In this document: positions 35,088-40,486 of the stretch, one piece after another
Numbering within the stretch: the first letter of the stretch is position 1
How the letters are laid out: each line of letters begins with the position of its first letter
Assembly (NCBI RefSeq): GCF_022346945.1
Contig: NZ_JAKRNI010000026.1
Coordinates: forward strand, 1-40,486
Direction of reading: 5' to 3'
From: Microbacterium sp. ACRRU
GTDB taxonomy: Bacteria > Actinomycetota > Actinomycetes > Actinomycetales > Microbacteriaceae
Length of the DNA stretch: 40,486 bases
Made by a program: the position numbers and the translations under genes
The notes under the pieces: model-generated
What the model saw: only the letters and a program-made list of their open reading frames with translations
Told to the model about the DNA's origin: nothing
The model's database searches: none

Positions 35088-35136
35088 CGCATCCCTCTCG
35101 ATAGGCAGACGGTCATCGTAGGGCGAGCCCCGTGGC

Positions 35137-35166
35137 TTGACAGCGCGGCCCGCCGCTCCGTACCTT
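35137..35166 (+). promoter_or_regulatory. Promoter of the sugar ABC transporter operon
   Basis: A -35 TTGACA (35137-35142) and a -10 TACCTT (35161-35166), 18 bases apart, the best sigma-70-type promoter in the window. Transcription should start near 35173, leaving a 79-base leader with an AAGGAGAG ribosome site at 35238-35245. Confidence 0.8.
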
Positions 35167-35179
35167 AGTCCCACCGGAG

Positions 35180-35193
35180 TTTGAACGTTCAAA
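35180..35193. promoter_or_regulatory. LacI-type operator
   Basis: TTTGAACGTTCAAA is a perfect 14-bp palindrome with the central CG typical of LacI-family sites. It covers about +7 to +20 of the operon, so a bound repressor would block transcription. Confidence 0.85.
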
Positions 35194-35251
35194 ACTCTGG
35201 CCCTCCGGGCACCGCGGAGGGGTCGCATGCCTCATCGAAGGAGAGAGACAC

Positions 35252-36487
35252 ATGACACGGCACTACCCCCGCACCTGGCTCGGAGCCGGAGCGCTCCTGG
35301 CCACCGGAGCCCTGACCCTCACCGCATGCGGATCCGGCTTCGACGACTCCGGCGACGCGGAGCAGACCTCCGGCGGATCCCTGACGGTCTTGATCGGCTC
35401 GTCGGGCGACGCCGAGACGCAGGCCGTCGAAGACGCCGTCGCCGCGTGGTCCGAGGAATCGGGCGTCGAGGCGCAGGTGCAGGTCGCCAACGACCTCCCG
35501 CAGCAGCTGTCGCAGGGCTTCGCGGCGGGATCGCCGGCCGACTTGTTCTACCTCGCCCCCGAGGCGCTGGCAGGCTACGCCGCGAACGGATCGATCGCCG
35601 CCTACGGCGACGACCTGGCCAACAAGGACGACTTCTACCCGTCGCTCGTCGAGAACTTCACCGTCGACGGCTCGTTCTACTGCGCCCCCAAGGACTTCTC
35701 GACGCTCGCACTCGTGATCAACACCGACGTGTGGTCGGCGGCCGGACTCACGGATGCCGATATCCCGCAGACGTGGGACGAGCTGGCATCCGTCGCCCAG
35801 ACGCTCACCGCGGACGGTCGTGTCGGGCTCGCCTTCGGGGCCGAGTACCAGCGCCTGGGTGCCTTCATGGCACAGGCCGGCGGCGGGCTTCTCACCGACG
35901 GCGCGGCCACGGCCGACAGCCCCGCCAACGTCGAGGCGCTGCAGTACGTCAAGACGCATCTCGAAGACGGCAGCTTCGCCTTCGCCGCCGACATCGGCGC
36001 CGGGTGGGGCGGTGAGGCCTTCGGCACGCAGAAGGCCGCCATGACCATCGAGGGCAACTGGATCACCGGCGCCCTCAGCGCCGACTACCCCGACGTGAAC
36101 TACACGGTCGCCGAGCTGCCCGCGGGTCCCGGCGGCAAGGGCACGCTGCAGTTCACCAACTGCTGGGGCATGGCCGCCGACAGCCCGAACCAGGAGAACG
36201 CCCGCGCCCTGGCCGAGTTCCTCACCGGCACCGACCAGCAGCTGGCCTTCTCGGAGGCGTTCGGCCCCATGCCGTCGATCGAGTCGGCCGCCGACGCGTG
36301 GTCCAGCGCCAACCCCGACCTGACGGCGTTCCTCGCCGGTGCCGAGTACGCGCAGTTCCCGCCGAACATCGCCGGTGCCGCGGACGTCATCACCGACTTC
36401 AACGCTCAGCTGGAGTCGCTCAAGACCGGTGACCCGCAGGCCATCCTCGCCACGGTGCAGAGCAACCTCGAGGCCATCGCCGAGTAG
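35252..36487 (+). CDS. ABC transporter sugar-binding lipoprotein
   Basis: The extracellular receptor of a carbohydrate importer, 411 residues. A lipoprotein signal peptide ends in the lipobox LTAC, with the acylated Cys at 26. A Ser/Gly/Asp-rich linker follows and then the family-1 solute-binding fold from about residue 43. Landmarks include VEDAVAAWSEESG, GSPADLFYLAPEAL, PQTWDELASVAQTL, GGEAFGTQKAAMTIEGNWI and TNCWGMAADSPNQENARALAEFL. It is the first gene of the operon, 11 bases before the first permease. Its nearest relatives by style bind maltose-, raffinose- or trehalose-type sugars; with a debranching-type enzyme in the operon an alpha-glucan or other oligosaccharide is plausible. Confidence 0.94.
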   Translation: MTRHYPRTWLGAGALLATGALTLTACGSGFDDSGDAEQTSGGSLTVLIGSSGDAETQAVEDAVAAWSEESGVEAQVQVANDLPQQLSQGFAAGSPADLFYLAPEALAGYAANGSIAAYGDDLANKDDFYPSLVENFTVDGSFYCAPKDFSTLALVINTDVWSAAGLTDADIPQTWDELASVAQTLTADGRVGLAFGAEYQRLGAFMAQAGGGLLTDGAATADSPANVEALQYVKTHLEDGSFAFAADIGAGWGGEAFGTQKAAMTIEGNWITGALSADYPDVNYTVAELPAGPGGKGTLQFTNCWGMAADSPNQENARALAEFLTGTDQQLAFSEAFGPMPSIESAADAWSSANPDLTAFLAGAEYAQFPPNIAGAADVITDFNAQLESLKTGDPQAILATVQSNLEAIAE

Positions 36488-36498
36488 GCGCGAACCTC

Positions 36499-37608
36499 AT
36501 GACCGCTCTCACCACCGCGCCTCGCCGCGCCGGCTCCTCCACCTCGGGGATTCGGCGCGGCGAGGCCGCCGCCGGCTGGCTCTTCACCGCCCCGGTGCTG
36601 ATCATCCTCGGCGTGTTCCTCCTCGTCCCCGTGCTCATGGCGCTGTGGGTGAGCTTCTCGGACTGGTCGGGGCGGGGCAGCCCGTTCTCGTCGAGCGTGA
36701 GCTTCGTCGGCCTCGACAACTACGCCGCCGTCACAACGGGCGGCGGCCTCGCCGAGCGGGACTTCGGCACCGCCTTGCGCAACAACGCCTGGTACGTGCT
36801 CCTGGTCGTGCCGCTGCAGACGGCGCTCTCGCTGTTCCTCGCCGTGCTCGTCAACCGCGCGGTGCTGCGCGGACGTGGATTCTTCCGGACGGCGTTCTAC
36901 TTCCCCTCGGTCACCAGCTCCGTCGCGATCACCGTGCTGTGGCTGTTCCTCTTCTCGACCTCCGGCGCGATCAACGAGGTGCTGTCGTGGCTCGGCGTCA
37001 ACGGGCCCAACTGGTTCAGCGATCCCTCCGGGATCGTCCACAACGCCCTCGCCGCGGTCGGTATCACGAGCGGACCGGCCGCTCTCACCGGCGGCACGTT
37101 CCTCGGGGTCACCTGGTGGGACTGGCTCGCCGGCCCCTCGGTGGCGATGTCGGCCTTCATCCTGATGGCCGTGTTCACGACCTCCGGCACCTTCATGCTC
37201 CTGTTCATCGCGGGCCTGCAGAACATCGGTGGCGACGTTCAGGAAGCGGCCATGATGGACGGCGCCAACGGCTGGCAGCGCTTCTGGCGTGTCACCCTCC
37301 CGCAGCTGCGTCCCGTGCTGTTCACGGTGCTGACGCTCGGGCTCATCGGCACCTGGCAGGTGTTCGACCAGATCTACACCGGCACGCAGGGCGGTCCCGG
37401 CAAGACGACGCTGACCCCCGCCTACCTCAGCTACTCGTCGGCGTTCCTGTCGCAGGAGTGGGGTCAGGGCGCGGCGATCGCGTTCGTGCTGTTCGTGATC
37501 ATCGTCGTCTTGACGATTCTCCAGCGCTGGGTGCTGCGCGAGCGCCCCGTGTCGCGCCGTCGCGCACGGCAGTACGAAGTGCGCGCACCGAGAGGAGACG
37601 CGCGATGA
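36499..37608 (+). CDS. Sugar ABC transporter permease (MalF-like)
   Basis: An integral membrane subunit of 369 residues. It has a long N-terminal tail and an amphipathic first helix, then about six transmembrane helices. The EAA loop that contacts the ATPase is QEAAMMDGANGWQRFWRVTLPQLRP-like (about residues 250-275). Between helices 3 and 4 there is an enlarged extracytoplasmic region with GPNWFSDPSG (about residues 170-180), longer than in short sugar permeases and possibly contacting the binding protein. The ATG is 11 bases after the binding-protein stop. It overlaps the second permease by 4 bases. Confidence 0.93.
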   Translation: MTALTTAPRRAGSSTSGIRRGEAAAGWLFTAPVLIILGVFLLVPVLMALWVSFSDWSGRGSPFSSSVSFVGLDNYAAVTTGGGLAERDFGTALRNNAWYVLLVVPLQTALSLFLAVLVNRAVLRGRGFFRTAFYFPSVTSSVAITVLWLFLFSTSGAINEVLSWLGVNGPNWFSDPSGIVHNALAAVGITSGPAALTGGTFLGVTWWDWLAGPSVAMSAFILMAVFTTSGTFMLLFIAGLQNIGGDVQEAAMMDGANGWQRFWRVTLPQLRPVLFTVLTLGLIGTWQVFDQIYTGTQGGPGKTTLTPAYLSYSSAFLSQEWGQGAAIAFVLFVIIVVLTILQRWVLRERPVSRRRARQYEVRAPRGDAR

Positions 37609-38522
37609 CCGCCACGGCATCCCCGCAGACCATCGTTCTGGCCGAGCAGGTCGTCGACGGCCCTCGCCGGCCGAAGCAGAAGCACCGCATGTCGGCCAAG
37701 ACCCTGCGCTGGCAGATCGGGCTGTACGTGCTGCTGGCGGTGCTGGCGCTGATCTACATCTATCCGTTCCTGGTGCAGGTCGCGACCTCGTTCAAGACGG
37801 ATGCCTCGGCCGCCGCCGATCCGATCTCGCTCGTTCCCCAGCCCTTCACGTGGGCCGCGTACGAACGCCTCTTCCTCCGTTCGGACTTCCCCGTCTGGTT
37901 CGCCAACTCCGCCGTCGTCACCGTGTTCGTGACCCTGGGCCGAGTGTTCTTCAACTCCCTCGCGGGCTATGCCCTCGCCCGGCTGCAGTTCCGGGGGCGC
38001 GGCATCGTGTTCGCGGCGCTCGTGGCGGTCATGGCCGTTCCGGCCGTGGTGCTGCTGATCCCGAAGTTCCTCGTGATCAACCAGCTCGGCATCTACGACT
38101 CGTACGCGGGCATGATCCTGCCGCTGCTGGTGGATGCCGCGGGCGTGTTCATCATGAAGAACTTCTTCGAGTCGATCCCCCCGTCCGTCGAGGAGCAGGC
38201 GCGGATCGACGGCGCGAGCACGTTCCGCATCTTCTGGTCGGTCGTCCTGCCGATGGCGCGCCCGGCGCTCATCACGATCGTGATCCTGTCGTTCCAGGGA
38301 TCGTGGAACGAGCTGAGCCACTTCGTCATCTCCACCCAGTCCCCCGAACTGACCACCCTGACCAAGGGCGTCGCCTCCCTCGCGAGCGGACAGCTCAGTC
38401 AGGGCAGCCAGTTCCCCCTCAAACTCGCGGCCGCGGCCATCATGACGATTCCGGTCGCCGTGGTGTTCTTCGTGTTCCAGCGCCGCATCATGAACGCCAG
38501 TGAAGGAGCCGTCAAAGAATGA
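37605..38522 (+). CDS. Sugar ABC transporter permease (MalG-like)
   Basis: The second membrane subunit, 305 residues with six transmembrane helices. The EAA loop is EEQARIDGASTFRIFWSVVLPMARP-like (about 205-230). Residues 1-35 are a hydrophilic N-terminal tail rich in Lys/Arg. The ATG overlaps the previous stop (ATGA) and AGAGGAGA precedes it. The end overlaps the debranching gene start in the same way. No ATP-binding subunit follows. In many actinobacteria a shared MsiK/MsmX-type ATPase encoded elsewhere powers such importers; that is inference here. Confidence 0.94.
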   Translation: MTATASPQTIVLAEQVVDGPRRPKQKHRMSAKTLRWQIGLYVLLAVLALIYIYPFLVQVATSFKTDASAAADPISLVPQPFTWAAYERLFLRSDFPVWFANSAVVTVFVTLGRVFFNSLAGYALARLQFRGRGIVFAALVAVMAVPAVVLLIPKFLVINQLGIYDSYAGMILPLLVDAAGVFIMKNFFESIPPSVEEQARIDGASTFRIFWSVVLPMARPALITIVILSFQGSWNELSHFVISTQSPELTTLTKGVASLASGQLSQGSQFPLKLAAAAIMTIPVAVVFFVFQRRIMNASEGAVKE

Positions 38523-40477
38523 CCACCGCAGCCGCCTCGACCGAGGCGCTCTCCGCCGCCGCGCCCTCCGCCGACGACGCCGCGCCGCTGCAGCCCCTGC
38601 TCAGCGACGCCGTCATCGTGCTCCGGGCCCCGACCCAGGTGTGGTCCGACCGCTCCGGCACGGTGGGCACGGCTCCCGTGCACGGCATCTACCACGGTGA
38701 CGTGCGTCATGTCCGTGCGCTGACGATGTCGTGCGACGACTCCGCGATCGAGTGGATCTCGACGGCTCCCGACGGACCGTCGCGGATCGTGTTCGGCGGA
38801 GTCCTGCGCGGGCTCGACGACACCACCCCCGACCCGAAGGTGCGCCTGCTGCGCGAGCGCATCGTCACCGACGGGCGGGTGACCGAAACGTGGACGCTCC
38901 GCTCTCGCGTGGACTTCCCGGTCCGTACGACGCTGCGGCTGCGCTTCCAGCCGGAGTTCGCGCTGTTGCACGAGGTCAAGTCCGGCCACGCCCGCCCGCG
39001 GCAGGTCGACGTCGAGATCGGCGCCGGTTCGGCGCGCGTCTCGGCCGGGCCTCAGGGGCTTTCGCTCACCGCAGCGACGGGCGAGGTGGCATCCGGAACC
39101 GACGGCGTCGAGGTGTCGTGGGACGTCGATGTGCCGGCGTTCGGCGAGTCCGCGGTGACCTGGGAGCTCGCGCTGCGGGACGACTCCCTCGTCGTGGGCG
39201 GCGCCGATGCGCCGGCGCGATGGGATGTCGCCGCCGTCGCGTCCGGGGCGGCGGATCCGCGTCTGGCGCGGTGGCTGACCACGGCGCTCGGCGACCTGGA
39301 CGCCCTCCGGTTGGTCCTGCCCGACGCGCCGGAGGACGAGTTCTTCGCCGCGGGCGCGCCGTGGTTCTTCACCCTCTTCGGGCGGGACTCGATCTGGGCG
39401 GCCCGCCTGGCCCTCCCCCTCGACCGTGACATCGCGGCATCCACGCTGCGCGTGCTGGCGCGCCTGCAGGGCACCGACGACGACCCGCGCACCGCTCAGG
39501 AGCCGGGCAAGATCCTGCACGAGCTGCGCTCGTCCGACCTCGAGATCCCCAGCGAGGGGATCTCGTTGCCGCCGCGCTACTACGGCAGTGTCGACTCGAC
39601 GCCGCTATGGGTGTGTCTTCTCGCCGACGCGCACCGCGCCGGCCTGCCCGCGGACGAGGTGCGCGCCCTGATGCCCGCACTGCGCGCGGCGCTCGGCTGG
39701 ATCCGCGACAGCGGTGACAGCGACGGCGACGGGTTCCTCGACTACATCGACCGGCTGGGCACGGGCCTGGCCAACCAGGGGTGGAAGGACTCGGGCGACT
39801 CGATCCAGTGGCGCGACGGCAGCCTCGCCGAGGGTCCGATCGCGCTGTGCGAGGTGCAGGCGTACGCGTACGAGGCCGCTCTCGCGGGCGCGGCGCTGCT
39901 GGAGGAGTTCGGCGACGAGACGGATGCCGCGGACGCGGTGTTCTGGCGCGCCTGGGCCTCCGACCTCAAGGCCCGGTTCGCCGACGCGTACTGGATCGAG
40001 ACCCCCGAGGGCCGCTACCCCGCCGTCGCACTGGATCGCGACAAGCGTCCCGTCGACACGCTCACCAGCAACATCGGACATCTCCTGGGAACCGGGATCC
40101 TGGATGCCGACGACGAGGCGCACGTCGCGAGCCTGCTGCGCCACGAGTCGATGTCGAGCGGGTACGGCATCCGCACGATGTCGACCGGCGCCGCCGGGTA
40201 CTGGCCGCTGTCGTACCACGGCGGGAGCGTGTGGGTCCACGACACCGCGATCGCCGTCCATGGGATGCAGCGGTCCGGCCTCGTGGATGACGCGCGGGCG
40301 GTCGTGGGTGAGCTGCTCGACGCCGCCGAGGGCTTCGCGTACCGGGTGCCCGAGCTGCATTCGGGCGACCCCCGCTCGGCATCCTCGGTGCCCACCCCGT
40401 ATCCGGCGGCGTGCCGCCCGCAGGCGTGGTCGGCTGCTGCCGCCGTGGTCTGCCTCACGGCACTCACCCCCGCCTGA
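38519..40477 (+). CDS. Glycogen debranching-type glycosidase
   Basis: A cytoplasmic enzyme of 652 residues. The N-terminal glycogen-debranching-like beta domain (about 25-235) contains YHGDVRHVRALTMS. The C-terminal (alpha/alpha)6-barrel (about 250-640) has WFFTLFGRDSIWAARL, EPGKILHELRSSD, YYGSVDSTPLW, NQGWKDSGDSIQWRDG, AYAYEAALAGAAL and LTSNIGHLLGTGI. These match amylo-alpha-1,6-glucosidase-like proteins, whose acidic catalytic residues lie in the RDS, DST and WKDSGD segments. The exact linkage is uncertain, as relatives act on varied alpha-linked oligosaccharides. The ATGA overlap couples it to the permease. The likely job is to cut the sugar brought in by the transporter. Confidence 0.9.
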   Translation: MTTAAASTEALSAAAPSADDAAPLQPLLSDAVIVLRAPTQVWSDRSGTVGTAPVHGIYHGDVRHVRALTMSCDDSAIEWISTAPDGPSRIVFGGVLRGLDDTTPDPKVRLLRERIVTDGRVTETWTLRSRVDFPVRTTLRLRFQPEFALLHEVKSGHARPRQVDVEIGAGSARVSAGPQGLSLTAATGEVASGTDGVEVSWDVDVPAFGESAVTWELALRDDSLVVGGADAPARWDVAAVASGAADPRLARWLTTALGDLDALRLVLPDAPEDEFFAAGAPWFFTLFGRDSIWAARLALPLDRDIAASTLRVLARLQGTDDDPRTAQEPGKILHELRSSDLEIPSEGISLPPRYYGSVDSTPLWVCLLADAHRAGLPADEVRALMPALRAALGWIRDSGDSDGDGFLDYIDRLGTGLANQGWKDSGDSIQWRDGSLAEGPIALCEVQAYAYEAALAGAALLEEFGDETDAADAVFWRAWASDLKARFADAYWIETPEGRYPAVALDRDKRPVDTLTSNIGHLLGTGILDADDEAHVASLLRHESMSSGYGIRTMSTGAAGYWPLSYHGGSVWVHDTAIAVHGMQRSGLVDDARAVVGELLDAAEGFAYRVPELHSGDPRSASSVPTPYPAACRPQAWSAAAAVVCLTALTPA

Positions 40478-40486
40478 CCCTCCGCC

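Overview
This window is an ordinary-looking stretch of chromosome from a very GC-rich actinobacterium. It most resembles the family Microbacteriaceae, probably Microbacterium or a close relative. That placement is inferred from base composition, protein style, a class Ib ribonucleotide reductase of actinobacterial type, HspR-type operators, and the constant recurrence of the hexamer GGATGC/GCATCC. I see no tRNA, rRNA, CRISPR array, transposase, integrase or phage gene. About 41 genes are packed tightly on both strands.

Layout. The first 120 bases hold a long hairpin-forming inverted repeat. Bases 145-11566 carry an M20 peptidase, a Gfo/Idh/MocA oxidoreductase, a NYN-LOTUS RNA-associated protein, an ATP-dependent DNA ligase with a small hydrolase-like partner, a RecQ-type helicase, a DUF418 membrane protein with its divergent TetR regulator, and two overlapping luciferase-like flavin oxidoreductases. 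A ClpC-type unfoldase at 11762-14290 sits behind two HAIR (HspR) operators. Bases 14391-21220 hold membrane proteins (EI24, DUF3817, FUSC), an RsmC-like methyltransferase, ribokinase, two very small genes, and an NmrA-like/MarR pair with its own operator.

Bases 21391-25235 are the complete nrdHIEF operon, which makes deoxyribonucleotides. Upstream lies a pair of NrdR boxes spaced three helical turns apart, then a cluster of DnaA-box-like sequences in the 385-base gap before the next gene. Bases 25621-31588 hold an MFS transporter, hydrolases, an acyl-CoA dehydrogenase-like protein, a DUF445 protein, a gamma-glutamylcyclotransferase-like protein and a SixA phosphatase preceded by a coupled 23-codon leader. 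Histidine ammonia-lyase and a divergent IclR regulator share a 16-bp perfect palindrome that covers the iclR start codon.

The right end (34083-40477) is a sugar-uptake locus. A LacI regulator diverges from a lipoprotein binding protein, two permeases and a cytoplasmic debranching-type glycosidase, all tightly coupled. The promoter (TTGACA-N18-TACCTT) and a perfect LacI operator are both visible. No ATP-binding subunit is encoded here, so the transporter probably borrows a shared MsiK-type ATPase.

The strongest window-wide signal is a leaderless gene signature. For about 18 of the 41 genes a -10-like hexamer (mostly TAnnnT or nAnnnT) lies exactly 6, occasionally 7 or 8, bases before the start codon, and it helped choose many starts. 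I did not find a clearly novel multi-gene system. The best leads are the HspR-controlled ClpC, the DnaA/NrdR layout at nrdHIEF, the IclR palindrome and the NYN-LOTUS protein.
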